From contig NZ_CH672419.1 in NCBI RefSeq assembly GCF_000152905.1, positions 52,850 through 116,849 on the forward strand: a DNA stretch of 64,000 bases, given 5' to 3'. Positions within the stretch are counted from its first letter, which is position 1, and every line of letters starts with the position of its first letter. The notes beneath the pieces are model-generated. The model searched no databases, had not been told where the DNA came from, and was given only the letters and a program-made list of their open reading frames with translations. Source of the stretch: Nitrobacter sp. Nb-311A (GTDB lineage Bacteria; Pseudomonadota; Alphaproteobacteria; Rhizobiales; Xanthobacteraceae). The position numbers were made by a program, and so were the translations under genes. This document shows positions 18,049 through 27,500 of this stretch, one piece after another.

Positions 18049-18527
18049 GGCTGTTACCGATCCCGTTGGTTCCAGCCGTATTTCGAACCCCTGGGCTAAA
18101 CGGGTGGTAAAGTTGTCCTGAGAAAGCAGGTAAATAGCCGCACAAATTGCGATAACCGCTTCCAAATGCCTCTCTATCGTCAATGGAGCTTAAACGGGCT
18201 TATCGGATATTCCGGGAGGGGCAGGAAGGGCCGGTTAACCATCGGCCCGGCAGTTGGTTTCGGACCGCCAGCCGTTCAGCGGCAATTGCGATCTTGCGGC
18301 GAGGCGGATACAAACCCATACTTAAACCGTCCGGGCCAGCCGACAGTCGTAACGGGATAAGCGGCCTACCGCGGCTAGGATCGACGTAGCGCGGTTGCTT
18401 GGTTGAGCCCATCGTTGATTGTGGGAAGACATCGAACGCTTGAGCCATGTTGAAGCCGCCTGTCATTCAAATAACCGGAACGTCCGTGCTGTCGGTGGGG
18501 GATGCCCCTTCAGCACCGAGAACGAGA
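18049..18527. other. Intergenic region between TadG-like and clpS genes
   Basis: About 480 bases between divergent genes. Several short frames are open, but none has a ribosome binding site with plausible protein composition. If clpS starts at the upstream codon at 18447, the gap shrinks to about 400 bases. I see no repeat or clear promoter here. Confidence 0.5.
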
Positions 18528-18860
18528 ATGAGTGAAGACGACGACCGCGCCGGTGGCCGGGGCGATCCAGCCGCTTCAGTCATCACCAAGGTCAGACCGA
18601 AGACGAAACGTCCCAATCTCTATCGTGTGCTCATATTGAACGATGACTACACTCCAATGGAGTTCGTCGTTCACGTCCTCGAGAAGTTCTTTCAAAAGGA
18701 CCTGGAAGCGGCCACCCAGATCATGCTGCATGTCCATCATCACGGCATCGGCGAATGCGGCGTGTTCACTTATGAGGTTGCCGAAACCAAAGTCACGCAG
18801 GTGATGGATTTCGCGCGCAAGCACCAGCATCCGCTGCAATGCGTGATGGAAAAAAAATAA
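18528..18860 (+). CDS. clpS: ATP-dependent Clp protease adaptor ClpS
   Basis: 110 residues from [14 protein letters not shown]; a start at 18447 would add 27 residues. The ClpS core is clear: [20 protein letters not shown], with the N-D-D-Y segment that forms the N-degron pocket, then [20 protein letters not shown] and [11 protein letters not shown]. It binds the ClpA N-domain and presents N-end-rule substrates. clpA follows on the same strand after about 230 bases, the standard pairing. The gap is large enough for a separate clpA promoter. Confidence 0.93.
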   Translation: MSEDDDRAGGRGDPAASVITKVRPKTKRPNLYRVLILNDDYTPMEFVVHVLEKFFQKDLEAATQIMLHVHHHGIGECGVFTYEVAETKVTQVMDFARKHQHPLQCVMEKK

Positions 18861-19092
18861 CTGTACTGGTCCCGTTAATTCGGAACGCATTTTTATGCGA
18901 TTTCCGGCCGGCAGGCTCAATTCGCGCGCCGCTTGGCCCAACCGCGAATGATTCGCGGCTGCAGCGTGCTATTTGTTCGCGCAAGACGGACCTTCCCCCC
19001 GGGTGGTGTATTACTATATTATTGACGAATGTTGTTGTTGCCTGACGGGGCGATGGCGACCATGATGGCCAAGAGACCCTAGAGGACGCGGA

Positions 19093-21501
19093 ATGCCAAC
19101 TTTTTCTCAAAGCCTGGAACAATCCCTTCATCGGGCGCTCGCAATCGCCAACGAGCGGCACCATCAATACGCCACGCTCGAACATCTTTTGCTTTCGCTG
19201 GTCGACGATTCGGATGCGGCGGCGGTCATGCGGGCTTGCAGTGTCGATCTCGACAAGCTGCGCGGCAGCCTGGTGAACTATCTCGAGACTGAATTCGAGA
19301 ATCTGGTCACGGCCGAAGCTGCTGACGATGCCAAGCCGACCGCCGGTTTTCAACGCGTGATCCAGCGGGCTGTAATCCATGTGCAGTCGTCCGGCCGCGA
19401 GGAAGTGACGGGCGCGAACGTGCTGATTGCGATTTTCGCGGAGCGCGAAAGCCATGCGGCCTACTTCCTGCAAGAGCAGGACATGACACGCTACGACGCG
19501 GTGAATTACATCAGTCATGGCATTGCCAAGCGCCCCGGCGTCTCCGAAGCGCGGCCGGTGCGGGGCGTGGACGAAGAGACCGAAACGAAAAGTGGCGACG
19601 ACGCCAAGAAGAAGGGCGATGCGCTTGAGACTTACTGCGTCAATCTGAACAAGAAGGCGCGCGACGGCAAGATCGACCCGGTAGTGGGGCGAAACGCCGA
19701 GATCAACAGAGCGATCCAGGTGCTGTGCCGCCGGCAGAAGAACAATCCGCTCTTCGTCGGCGACGCGGGCGTTGGCAAGACCGCGATCGCCGAAGGATTG
19801 GCGAAGCGCATCGTCGACAGCGAAGTCCCCGAGGTATTGGCGGCCGCAACCGTGTTCTCGCTTGACATGGGAACGCTGCTGGCCGGCACGCGCTATCGCG
19901 GCGATTTCGAAGAACGATTGAAGCAGGTTCTCAAGGAACTGGAAGCGCACCCGAACGCGGTTCTGTTCATCGACGAGATTCACACGGTGATCGGCGCGGG
20001 AGCGACCTCCGGCGGCGCGATGGATGCTTCCAACCTGCTCAAGCCGGCGCTGGCTGCGGGAACGATCCGCTGCATGGGATCCACCACTTACAAGGAGTAC
20101 CGGCAGCATTTCGAGAAAGATCGCGCGCTGGTCCGCCGGTTCCAGAAGATCGATGTCAACGAGCCCTCGGTCGAGGATGCCATTGCCATTCTCAAGGGCC
20201 TCAAGCCTTATTTCGAGGACTACCACAAGCTGAAATACACCAATGACGCGATCGAGGCGGCGGTGCAGCTGTCTTCGCGGTATATTCACGACCGCAAGCT
20301 GCCCGACAAAGCGATCGACGTGATTGACGAGTCCGGTGCGGCGCAGATGCTGGTGACCGAGAGCAAGCGGAAGAAGACCATCGGCATCAAGGAAATTGAG
20401 ACTACGATTGCGGCCATGGCCCGGATCCCGCCCAAGAGCATGTCGAAGGACGATGCGGAGGTCCTCAAGCATCTTGAGCAGACCCTCAAGCGTGTGGTGT
20501 TCGGACAGGATCGCGCGATCGAAGCGCTGACCGCGTCGATCAAGCTTGCACGCGCCGGCTTGCGCGAGCCGGAAAAGCCGATCGGCGCCTACCTGTTCTC
20601 CGGTCCGACCGGCGTCGGCAAGACGGAGGTGGCCAAACAACTGGCGGAGGCGCTTGGCGTCGAGCTGCTGCGCTTCGACATGTCCGAGTATATGGAACGG
20701 CACACCGTTTCGCGGCTGATCGGCGCGCCTCCCGGCTACGTCGGTTTCGATCAGGGCGGCCTGCTGACTGACGGCGTCGATCAGCATCCGCATTCGGTGG
20801 TGCTGCTCGACGAAATCGAGAAAGCGCATCCGGATGTCTATAATGTGCTGTTGCAGATCATGGACCACGGGCGGCTTACCGATCACCATGGCAAGCAGGT
20901 TAACTTCCGTAACGTGATCCTGATCATGACCACCAATGCGGGCGCTTCCGATATGGCGAAGGCTGCGTTCGGCTTCACGCGTAACAAGCGGGAAGGGGAT
21001 GATCGCGAGGCGATCAACCGTCAGTTCTCGCCTGAGTTCCGTAACCGGCTCGACGCCACTGTCTCATTCGGTCATCTCAGCACCGACGTGATTGGCCTGG
21101 TGGTAGAGAAATTCGTGTTGCAGCTCGAGGCGCAGCTTGCGGATCGTTTTGTGACGATCGATCTTTCTGATCCGGCCAAGGCCTGGTTGGTCGAACACGG
21201 CTACGACGAGCAAATGGGCGCCCGGCCGATGGCGCGGGTGATCCAGGAGCACATCAAGAAGCCGCTGGCAGACGAGGTGCTGTTCGGCAAGCTTAAGGGC
21301 GGTGGCCATGTGCGCGTCGTTCTTGTCAAAGACGAGACTGTCGCGGGCGTTGATCTCGAGAAGATCGGTTTTGAGTTCCTCGACGGGCCGGTCACCCCCA
21401 AGCCGGAGAAACTGCCCGGCGCCCGCAAGCGAACACCGCCGCGCAAACCCAGGCCAGGCGGCGGAGGCCTTGCGTCGGAGGAGCCGCTTCTTAAGGCCTG
21501 A
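19093..21501 (+). CDS. clpA: ATP-dependent Clp protease ATP-binding subunit ClpA
   Basis: 802 residues, slightly longer than the E. coli protein (758). N-domain: [20 protein letters not shown] and [14 protein letters not shown]. First AAA+ module: Walker [14 protein letters not shown], Walker [15 protein letters not shown]. Second module: [19 protein letters not shown], then [20 protein letters not shown] and the arginine-finger region [11 protein letters not shown]. No ClpB-type middle coiled coil. An extra basic, Pro-rich tail ([20 protein letters not shown]) extends the C-terminus. It unfolds proteins and feeds them to ClpP. A strong hairpin follows. Confidence 0.96.
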   Translation: MPTFSQSLEQSLHRALAIANERHHQYATLEHLLLSLVDDSDAAAVMRACSVDLDKLRGSLVNYLETEFENLVTAEAADDAKPTAGFQRVIQRAVIHVQSSGREEVTGANVLIAIFAERESHAAYFLQEQDMTRYDAVNYISHGIAKRPGVSEARPVRGVDEETETKSGDDAKKKGDALETYCVNLNKKARDGKIDPVVGRNAEINRAIQVLCRRQKNNPLFVGDAGVGKTAIAEGLAKRIVDSEVPEVLAAATVFSLDMGTLLAGTRYRGDFEERLKQVLKELEAHPNAVLFIDEIHTVIGAGATSGGAMDASNLLKPALAAGTIRCMGSTTYKEYRQHFEKDRALVRRFQKIDVNEPSVEDAIAILKGLKPYFEDYHKLKYTNDAIEAAVQLSSRYIHDRKLPDKAIDVIDESGAAQMLVTESKRKKTIGIKEIETTIAAMARIPPKSMSKDDAEVLKHLEQTLKRVVFGQDRAIEALTASIKLARAGLREPEKPIGAYLFSGPTGVGKTEVAKQLAEALGVELLRFDMSEYMERHTVSRLIGAPPGYVGFDQGGLLTDGVDQHPHSVVLLDEIEKAHPDVYNVLLQIMDHGRLTDHHGKQVNFRNVILIMTTNAGASDMAKAAFGFTRNKREGDDREAINRQFSPEFRNRLDATVSFGHLSTDVIGLVVEKFVLQLEAQLADRFVTIDLSDPAKAWLVEHGYDEQMGARPMARVIQEHIKKPLADEVLFGKLKGGGHVRVVLVKDETVAGVDLEKIGFEFLDGPVTPKPEKLPGARKRTPPRKPRPGGGGLASEEPLLKA

Positions 21502-21504
21502 CCT

Positions 21505-21555
21505 GGAGCAGGATCCCGAAAAGTGGAAACCGGTTTTCGGAAAAGATCATGCTCC
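21505..21555. repeat. RIME-like palindromic repeat (module C)
   Basis: GGAGCAGGATCCCGAAAAGT to TTCGGAAAAGATCATGCTCC: the ends are inverted copies of each other with one mismatch, and the inner part (GTGGAAACCGGTT) is the core common in Rhizobiales. It begins four bases after the clpA stop. Other copies are at 4025-4074 and 63267-63320. Confidence 0.8.
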
Positions 21556-21593
21556 AACAAAAAGATGAGCGACGAATCCGGTTCAACGGGTAA

Positions 21594-21632
21594 AAACAAA
21601 CGGCCGGTACGCCAAGTGCCGGCCGTTTGTTT
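21594..21632. terminator. Long hairpin, likely clpA terminator
   Basis: AAACAAACGGCCGGTAC (21594-21610), loop GCCAA, GTGCCGGCCGTTTGTTT (21616-21632) pair over 17 bp with one T-G pair. The 3' arm is T-rich and the 5' arm A-rich, so it could terminate in both directions. Confidence 0.75.
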
Positions 21633-21689
21633 GTGGACAGGCGTGGCGGCTGGCTGGCTGCGGGACGCATAACAACCGGGTCCCCCCGC

Positions 21690-21800
21690 TGGTCCTTTCG
21701 AGCAAGGCAGGTCCTCGGGCTTGACTGGGGACGGATGACCGGTTCGCGTCAAACCAAAATCGCGAAACCCTGCTTCTGGTACCCATCAGAACCAGAAAAA
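21690..21800. repeat. Degenerate mosaic repeat (modules D, B, A)
   Basis: TCCTCGGGCTTGACTGGGGA is a decayed module D, followed by ACCGGTTCGCGTCAAA and TTCTGGTACCCATCAGAACC with a 7-bp hairpin TTCTGGT/ACCAGAA, a decayed module A. It lies just upstream of the YdeI-like gene and its ribosome binding site. Confidence 0.55.
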
Positions 21801-21834
21801 TTTGAGGCGTGCTGGCCGATCGTTTGGAGGTTGC

Positions 21835-22158
21835 GTGGCGAATACTTTTCTACACGGCACAGTGCACGAAGCACGAGAAGACCTTCAAGCCGCCTTGCGA
21901 TCGGATCCGAAAGTCCTTGCGCTGTGGGAAAGTCTGACGCCGCTCGGTCGGAATGAGTTCATCTGCTGGGTAGATGACGCAAAACAACCAAAGACGCGCC
22001 AGCGTCGCATTGAGCGAACCTGTGACGAACTGTTGGAGGGCAAGAAACGTCCGTGCTGTTGGGCGGGCTGCGTTCATCGCACCGACAAGGCGCCCGGCCG
22101 ATGGCAACAGGCAGTCTTGATTGAGCAGCGAGGAAGAAAAGGCCGTAAACCGGCCTGA
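21835..22158 (+). CDS. YdeI/OmpD-associated (OmdA) C-terminal domain protein
   Basis: 107 residues from a GTG at 21835, four bases after GGAGG. The central part LWESLTPLGRNEFICWVDDA with KTRQRRIERTCDELLEGKKR is the conserved C-terminal region of YdeI/OmpD-associated proteins. Those proteins usually also have an N-terminal domain, which is missing here, so this is either a stand-alone C-terminal domain family or a shortened gene. Several cysteines follow (RPCCWAGC). Function unknown; enterobacterial YdeI is linked to polymyxin and bacteriocin tolerance, but that should not be transferred. Confidence 0.68.
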   Translation: MANTFLHGTVHEAREDLQAALRSDPKVLALWESLTPLGRNEFICWVDDAKQPKTRQRRIERTCDELLEGKKRPCCWAGCVHRTDKAPGRWQQAVLIEQRGRKGRKPA

Positions 22159-22184
22159 GCAATACTTATCTTTTATTCTTGAAA

Positions 22185-22262
22185 TAGCGTTTTCGAACAA
22201 AGCATAGCCTCGGGCTTGACCCGAGGATGAACTTCAGTTCGCGTGAAGAAAACGCGTCAGAT
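22185..22262. repeat. Repeat with CCTCGGG hairpin (module D) and inverted module B
   Basis: CCTCGGG (22208-22214) and CCCGAGG (22220-22226) form a perfect hairpin. TTCGCGTGAAGAAAACGCGT follows, which is module B in reverse orientation compared with the copies at 32.0 and 44.2 kb. Confidence 0.65.
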
Positions 22263-22383
22263 CAAGATCGGAGAGTCTTCCACCGTTTTCCGTGAAGCGG
22301 TGAAGGACCCCGGGTTACTCAATGGCGGGCCTCCCGCTTCCGATGGAAGCGGAGAGTTCGCGTGTCGCTCGCGAGAACGAGAT

Positions 22384-22989
22384 TCACTTTTCCTCAGCGC
22401 TCTGCTCGTCTTCCGTGGCTGGCTCGTCATGTTGTGCTTCCGGATCAAAGAATTCGCCAGCGGCGGCGATCGCTTCGGCGGCAGCGTTGCGATCCTCCTG
22501 ACGGGTGCTGATGTCCTCCCCACGCTGGATGCGCTCGGCCTCGTCCATGCTGCGGGCGACCGTGACCGTGATTTCGGCCTCGACTTCCGGATGAACCGCG
22601 ACCGTCAGCTTCTGCTGGCCGATTGTCTTGATCGGCGCATCCAGCCAGACCTGGGGGCGGCTCACGATAATGCCATCGGCGGCCAGCGCGGCCACGATAT
22701 CGCGGACCGTGACCGAGCCAAATAGCTGCCCGGTTTCGGAAGCCTGGCGGAGGACGACGATGTCGCGCCCGTTGATCTTCTCGGCCACTTTGGCGGCTTC
22801 GCCCTTGGCCTTGATGTTGTTGGCTTCAAGCTCGGCTTTCATGCCGTCGTATTTGGCCCGGTTCTCGGCGGTCGCACGCAGGGCCTTGCCGCGTCTGAGA
22901 AGGAAGTTGCGGGCGAAACCGTCCTTGACCTTCACGACCTCGCCCATTTGCCCGAGTTTGGCCACGCGTTCCAGCAGAATAATTTCCAT
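22384..22989 (-). CDS. rplI: 50S ribosomal protein L9
   Basis: 201 residues. The N-domain is standard L9: [38 protein letters not shown] long connecting helix ([20 protein letters not shown]) and a C-terminal domain with [16 protein letters not shown] and [12 protein letters not shown] follow. An extra acidic tail of about 50 residues rich in Glu and Ala makes it longer than the 149-residue E. coli protein, as is common in alphaproteobacteria. It is the last gene of rpsF-rpsR-DUF2232-rplI. Confidence 0.96.
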   Translation of the reverse strand: MEIILLERVAKLGQMGEVVKVKDGFARNFLLRRGKALRATAENRAKYDGMKAELEANNIKAKGEAAKVAEKINGRDIVVLRQASETGQLFGSVTVRDIVAALAADGIIVSRPQVWLDAPIKTIGQQKLTVAVHPEVEAEITVTVARSMDEAERIQRGEDISTRQEDRNAAAEAIAAAGEFFDPEAQHDEPATEDEQSAEEK

Positions 22990-23019
22990 GATCGATCCTC
23001 TTGTTCGTACTGTGTGAAC

Positions 23020-24006
23020 TCACGATTTCGGCACGATCGGCGGAGGCGTGTGCCGTTGCATGTAACGTTGCCGAAATCCGAAAATTGCGTCCGCTATGCC
23101 GATGCCTACAATCGTGATGACAGGCCATACGAACATCAGCACGATGGCGTAGACCGAACCGAGCCATAGCCCACGGTTCCGCATCGTCAGGGTGATCGTG
23201 TGCAGCACGGCGAAACCCACAAGTGCATATGTCATCATCAGGCAAGCGGTAACGATCTGGGCCAGGATCGCGGGCAATCCGCCGATGAAGCACAGTGCCA
23301 GCGCGACCATCGTCGCAACCAGCGCCATCGGCGGCAGCGTCATTGTCCTCACGTCAGGCCATGGACGCCGCAGGCGTCCGGAGGTTGCGGTGACCTTGGC
23401 GGCGAGCCACACATTGAGCGTCAGGGTCGCCATCGCGATGGTTGCGGCAGCGGCGGGAGCGATGGCCACAAACACATCGACGACCTCCGAGGCGCGATCG
23501 CCTGAGGCCGTATCCCGCACATTGGTGATGCGCAGCAGCCCGCGCCGCAGGGTATCCGCAATCGTCGACGCGTCGGAACCGAGCGTGAGAAGCGCGGCGG
23601 TCGTGGTCAGCGCAGCGAAGCAGGCGATCCAGATAAGTATGCGTCCGAGCGGATACCAGTCGACCGGGGGCGGATCGCCCGGCGCTGCGTCCACCCCTTG
23701 CGGCGACGTATCCGAGGTGGCCGGGCGGCCGAGCAGCACCAGATGCCCCAGCCACCACGCCGGCAGCGCGACTGTCAGCACGAAAGCTGCGGAATAGGAC
23801 GGGCCGAACAATACGCCCAGACTGGCGCCGGCGAAAGCGCCGCCGAGAGCAGCGCAGGCAGGCCCCCAGCCCATTGCCGCGACCATCAGCGGCAATGGAG
23901 CCAGGTAGAACAGCAACAGCGAGATCAGCGCGTCCGAAATGATCGATGCGAACATCAGCGCCGACGCGCAGCCGGCTGCGATCGCAATGAAGGGGTTCAT
24001 ATTCAT
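23020..24006 (-). CDS. DUF2232 integral membrane protein
   Basis: 328 residues with about eight hydrophobic segments, starting with MNMNPFIAIAAGCASALMFA. A TTAALLTLGSDASTIADTLR periplasmic-type loop and a C-terminal helix cluster ending in FGFRQRYMQRHTPPP are visible. DUF2232 proteins (related to YybS) are regularly encoded between rpsR and rplI in alphaproteobacteria and their function is unknown; an ECF-transporter-like fold has been suggested for the wider family. It is spaced 30 bases from rplI. Confidence 0.85.
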   Translation of the reverse strand: MNMNPFIAIAAGCASALMFASIISDALISLLLFYLAPLPLMVAAMGWGPACAALGGAFAGASLGVLFGPSYSAAFVLTVALPAWWLGHLVLLGRPATSDTSPQGVDAAPGDPPPVDWYPLGRILIWIACFAALTTTAALLTLGSDASTIADTLRRGLLRITNVRDTASGDRASEVVDVFVAIAPAAAATIAMATLTLNVWLAAKVTATSGRLRRPWPDVRTMTLPPMALVATMVALALCFIGGLPAILAQIVTACLMMTYALVGFAVLHTITLTMRNRGLWLGSVYAIVLMFVWPVITIVGIGIADAIFGFRQRYMQRHTPPPIVPKS

Positions 24007-24134
24007 CAGCTGTCCCGCTCCTTCCGAGCGGTTAGAGGTCTCGTTCGAGCCCCAACCATCGGCCTCAGGGGTAACCGGAAGCCTTATGAAACATAACGAT
24101 GATGGACGCCGGCGATGCCGCCGGCGACCGGGAA

Positions 24135-24374
24135 TTAACGGATAACGTAAGGAAGCAGGCCGAGGAAACGCGCACGCTTGACCGCGCGCGCGAGTTCGCG
24201 CTGCTTCTTGGCCGATACTGCGGTGATGCGGCTCGGCACGATCTTGCCGCGCTCGGAGACGTAACGCATCAGCAGCTTGGAATCCTTGTAGTCGATTTTC
24301 GGCGCATTCGAGCCCGTGAACGGGCAGGTCTTGCGGCGGCGGAAAAAGGGACGGCGTGCACCGGCATCAGCCAT
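24135..24374 (-). CDS. rpsR: 30S ribosomal protein S18
   Basis: 79 residues. After a short start ([20 protein letters not shown]) comes the S18 core: [20 protein letters not shown] and [20 protein letters not shown], ending LLPYVIR. The ribosomal partner S6 is encoded five bases upstream. Confidence 0.97.
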   Translation of the reverse strand: MADAGARRPFFRRRKTCPFTGSNAPKIDYKDSKLLMRYVSERGKIVPSRITAVSAKKQRELARAVKRARFLGLLPYVIR

Positions 24375-24379
24375 GATTC

Positions 24380-24799
24380 TTACTCCTCAACCACAGCGGC
24401 GGATTCCTCGCGCGGTCTGCGCGGACCGCGGTCACCGCGGAAACCACCACCACGATCGTCGCGCTCACGGTCGCGATCGGCTTTGCGCATCATCGCCGAC
24501 GGACCTTCCTCATGTTCGTCTACCCGCACGGTGAGATAGCGGATGACGTCTTCATGGATGCGTTCCTGGCGCTCGATCTCATTGACGATCGTGGCGGGTC
24601 CGTCGATGTTGAGCAGCACGAAATGCGCCTTGCGATTCTTCTTCATCCGATAGGTGAGCGAACGTACGCCCCAGTTCTCGGTCTTGGTGACCTTGCCGCC
24701 CAAACCCGTGATCGCGCCGGTGATCTGGTTGGTCAATTCCTCGACCTGCTGGGAGCTCGCATCCTGGCGCGCGAGAAAAACATGCTCATAGAGAGGCAT
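24380..24799 (-). CDS. rpsF: 30S ribosomal protein S6
   Basis: 139 residues from [15 protein letters not shown]; the upstream open stretch is not used because GGAAAGGA precedes this ATG. Core motifs include [20 protein letters not shown] and [21 protein letters not shown] charged Arg/Asp/Gly-rich tail ([19 protein letters not shown]) extends it beyond the E. coli length, which is common in this group. It heads the rpsF-rpsR-DUF2232-rplI operon. Confidence 0.97.
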   Translation of the reverse strand: MPLYEHVFLARQDASSQQVEELTNQITGAITGLGGKVTKTENWGVRSLTYRMKKNRKAHFVLLNIDGPATIVNEIERQERIHEDVIRYLTVRVDEHEEGPSAMMRKADRDRERDDRGGGFRGDRGPRRPREESAAVVEE

Positions 24800-25175
24800 G
24801 GATGTCCTTTCCTCAAGTTGGCGCGGATCCCGACGGCAAGCCCTTCGAGACCTTGGGAAAGGACTCGGGATAAGCTCAGAAGGCGGAAGCACGGGACGAC
24901 GGACCGATGGGCCCTGCCACATCAATATCGCCTGACAGGTGAAATTGCTGAGACCGTCCGTTCAGCTCCCGGCCGGGATCTGCGGATGGCGCGGGTTATA
25001 CGGATTTCCGGGCCGGTTGCAAGAGATAACGCCGGCCTGCGGCTCGCGGCAATCGAAAGCCGTCGAACCACGCGGTCCGTACGCCGCCGCCGCAGTTGAA
25101 GGCCGTTGCAGCCACGCGTCTTGACATCATCCGGCTTGCGGTGTCTCTCCGGCCGGGGTTTCCAGGGGCGCGCGC
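24800..25175. other. Divergent promoter region rpsF/fabD with an rpsF leader palindrome
   Basis: About 375 bases between divergent genes. Within the rpsF leader, ATCCCGA (24827-24833) and TCGGGAT (24865-24871) can pair; on the minus strand the downstream arm is directly preceded by TTGCCG, i.e. a CCG triplet. S6:S18-binding leader RNAs use a CCG triplet near a hairpin, so this is a weak candidate for autoregulation. No defined -35/-10 was assigned. Confidence 0.35.
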
Positions 25176-26135
25176 ATGACAGCGGCATTCACTTTTCCGG
25201 GGCAGGGGTCCCAGACCGTAGGCATGGGCAAGGCGCTGGCCGAGGCATTTCCCGTCGCCAAAGTCGTTTTTGACGAGGTGGATGCCGCCCTCGGCGAAAA
25301 ATTGACCGCCACCATCTGGGATGGGCCAGCTGAAACCCTGCAATTGACTGAGAATGCTCAGCCGGCCTTGATGGCGGTTTCTATTGCCGCTCTCCGCGTA
25401 CTCGAAGCCGAGGCCGGATTTTCCGTGGAGCGGGATGCCGCCTTCGTGGCCGGACATTCGCTCGGGGAATATTCCGCGCTGGCGGCCGCGGGAAGCCTGA
25501 GCATCGCCGACACGGCGCGCCTGCTGCGGACGCGCGGCCTCGCCATGCAGAAGGCGGTCCCGGTCGGCGCCGGCGCTATGGCGGCGCTGTTAGGCCTCGA
25601 TTATGAGGCCGCGATGGCCGTTGCCGACGAAGCCGCCCAGGGTCAGGTCTGCCAGGCCGCGAACGACAATGGCGGCGGACAGGTTGTCGTATCCGGCGAC
25701 AAGGCAGCAGTCGATCGGGCGGTCGAGATCGCAAAAGCCAAAGGCGCCAGGCGCGCGATGTTGCTGCCGGTGTCGGCGCCGTTTCATTGCAGGCTGATGC
25801 AACCCGCGGCCGACGTAATGGCGAAAGCGCTGGCTGACGTGACCATCAGCACGCCGGTGGTGCCGGTCATTTCCAATGTGCTGGCCGCTCCGATCACGAA
25901 CCCTGATGAAATCCGCCAGCGCCTGATCGAGCAGGTGACAGGGACCGTACGCTGGCGTGAGTCGATCGCCTATATGGCTGAACACGGCGTGACGCGCTTT
26001 TTCGAGATCGGAGCCGGCAAGGTTCTGAGCGGGCTCGTCAAGCGCATAGCGGACGGCGCCATCGGCGTGGCCGTCGGTGGACCGAACGACATCGCGCAGG
26101 CGAGGGACGCGCTGGCTGCCGCGCACTCGGCTTAA
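25176..26135 (+). CDS. fabD: Malonyl-CoA-acyl carrier protein transacylase
   Basis: 319 residues. AFTFPGQGSQTVGMGKALAE is the typical start, the nucleophile sits in VAGHSLGEYSAL (Ser95), and the second catalytic residue is in VSAPFHCRLMQPA. The end MAEHGVTRFFEIGAGKVLSG is conserved. It loads malonyl onto ACP for fatty acid elongation. First gene of fabD-fabG-acpP-fabF-mltG, divergent from rpsF. Confidence 0.97.
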   Translation: MTAAFTFPGQGSQTVGMGKALAEAFPVAKVVFDEVDAALGEKLTATIWDGPAETLQLTENAQPALMAVSIAALRVLEAEAGFSVERDAAFVAGHSLGEYSALAAAGSLSIADTARLLRTRGLAMQKAVPVGAGAMAALLGLDYEAAMAVADEAAQGQVCQAANDNGGGQVVVSGDKAAVDRAVEIAKAKGARRAMLLPVSAPFHCRLMQPAADVMAKALADVTISTPVVPVISNVLAAPITNPDEIRQRLIEQVTGTVRWRESIAYMAEHGVTRFFEIGAGKVLSGLVKRIADGAIGVAVGGPNDIAQARDALAAAHSA

Positions 26136-26153
26136 AGAAGACAGGGAGGAGCA

Positions 26154-26891
26154 ATGTTCGACTTGACCGATAGGACTGCGCTTGTGACAGGCGCGACCGG
26201 CGGTATCGGCGGCGCCATTGCGAAAGCGCTGCACGCGCAAGGGGCGACGGTCGCGATTTCCGGTACGCGCCAGGAGGCGCTGCACGCACTGGCGGGTACG
26301 CTTGGCGAGCGCGTTCATGTGCTGCCCTGTAACCTGTCGGATACGGCGGAGGTCGAGGCATTGGTGCCGGATGCCGAAAAGGCCATGGGGCGCGTCGACA
26401 TTCTCGTTGCCAATGCGGGCGTCACACGGGACAACCTGTTTGTGCAGTTGCGCGACGAGGACTGGGATGATGTGATCAGGATTAATCTGACAGCGACATT
26501 CCGCCTGGCGCGCGCAGCGACAAAACTGATGATGCGCAAACGCTTCGGCCGCATCATCGCGATCACCTCCGTGGTCGGCGTTACTGGAAACCCGGGCCAG
26601 GGGAATTACACCGCATCGAAAGCCGGGCTGATCGGCATGATCAAAACGCTAGGCGCGGAATATGCGAAGCGCGGGGTGACGGCCAACTGTATCGCGCCTG
26701 GATTCATCGCAACACCGATGACTGACGCACTGAACGAGAAGCAGCGAGAGACGATTCTGACGAAAGTCCCTGCGGGCCGCCTCGGAACGCCGGAAGATAT
26801 TGCTGCGGCTGCGGTCTATCTGAGTTCGAATGAAGCAGCCTACGTGACCGGCCAGACGATTCATGTCAACGGCGGAATGGCAATGATTTGA
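26154..26891 (+). CDS. fabG: 3-oxoacyl-ACP reductase
   Basis: 245 residues, short-chain dehydrogenase fold. NADPH site TGATGGIGGAIAKAL, NAG motif VANAGV at 85-90, catalytic Ser139, Tyr152 and Lys156 (NYTASKAG), and the conserved end AAYVTGQTIHVNGGMAM. It reduces 3-oxoacyl-ACP in each elongation round. It lies 18 bases after fabD, behind a GGGAGGAG ribosome binding site. Confidence 0.97.
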   Translation: MFDLTDRTALVTGATGGIGGAIAKALHAQGATVAISGTRQEALHALAGTLGERVHVLPCNLSDTAEVEALVPDAEKAMGRVDILVANAGVTRDNLFVQLRDEDWDDVIRINLTATFRLARAATKLMMRKRFGRIIAITSVVGVTGNPGQGNYTASKAGLIGMIKTLGAEYAKRGVTANCIAPGFIATPMTDALNEKQRETILTKVPAGRLGTPEDIAAAAVYLSSNEAAYVTGQTIHVNGGMAMI

Positions 26892-27166
26892 GGCGCTTTT
26901 GGCCCGTCCACCGGGGCTTGTGGTCAAGGCTTTCGATGTGTGATAACCGGACCAAGAACGGGTGGGCAAAGAACGCCATTGCAGGAATTTGAAACCCTGT
27001 ATATGGCGGTGCGGCGGCTGCCGTCGTTTGCCGGTCCGCACCCGCACAAGGCGGAAAAGACCGAGATCCTACACGACTGCAAATAGCGACAGGAATTAGC
27101 TAGTTTAATGCTCCACGATGGCTCGGTTTGCGGTCGGGTCCAATTGAACAAGCGCGAGGTTTAATG

Positions 27167-27406
27167 ATGAGCGAGATTGGCGAGCGGGTTAAGAAGATCG
27201 TGGTCGAGCACCTTGGCGTAGAGCCCGAGAAAGTCGTCGAGAGCGCCAGCTTCATTGACGATCTTGGCGCAGACAGTCTCGACACGGTCGAGCTCGTGAT
27301 GGCTTTTGAGGAAGAGTTTGGTTGTGAGATTCCCGATGATGCGGCGGAGACGATCCTGACCGTCGGCGATGCTACAAAGTTTCTCGAGAAGAACGCGAAA
27401 AGCTGA
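27167..27406 (+). CDS. acpP: Acyl carrier protein
   Basis: 79 residues from the second of two tandem ATG codons (27164 and 27167; [17 protein letters not shown]). The 4'-phosphopantetheine attachment is Ser37 in GADSLDTVE. Acidic and helical as expected. About 275 bases separate it from fabG, so it probably has its own promoter. A strong hairpin with a T-run lies between it and fabF, consistent with acpP being expressed at a higher level than fabF. Confidence 0.97.
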   Translation: MSEIGERVKKIVVEHLGVEPEKVVESASFIDDLGADSLDTVELVMAFEEEFGCEIPDDAAETILTVGDATKFLEKNAKS

Positions 27407-27427
27407 CGCTCTTCAGCGGTCCTAGTT

Positions 27428-27466
27428 AAGCCGGAAGGGTCGTGTTCGAACGGCCCACCGGCTTTT
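27428..27466 (+). terminator. Hairpin with T-run between acpP and fabF
   Basis: AAGCCGG (27428-27434) pairs with CCGGCTT (27458-27464); inside, GGGTCGT (27437-27443) pairs with ACGGCCC (27450-27456) around loop GTTCGA. Four T residues end the structure (27463-27466). This 14-bp interrupted stem should be an intrinsic terminator or partial attenuator reducing read-through to fabF. Confidence 0.75.
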
Positions 27467-27500
27467 CCTTATGATCTGTAAGGAAGCTGGAGTTTTCCAG

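Noticed and set aside
18200-18466. 88-codon minus-strand open frame upstream of clpS
   Set aside because: Arg/Pro-rich composition and no recognisable start signal; looks like a chance frame in a GC-rich gap.
18793-20889. 698-codon open frame on the minus strand opposite clpA
   Set aside because: It is antisense to a clear clpA with both Walker motifs; long antisense frames are expected in GC-rich genes. The product has no recognisable domain.
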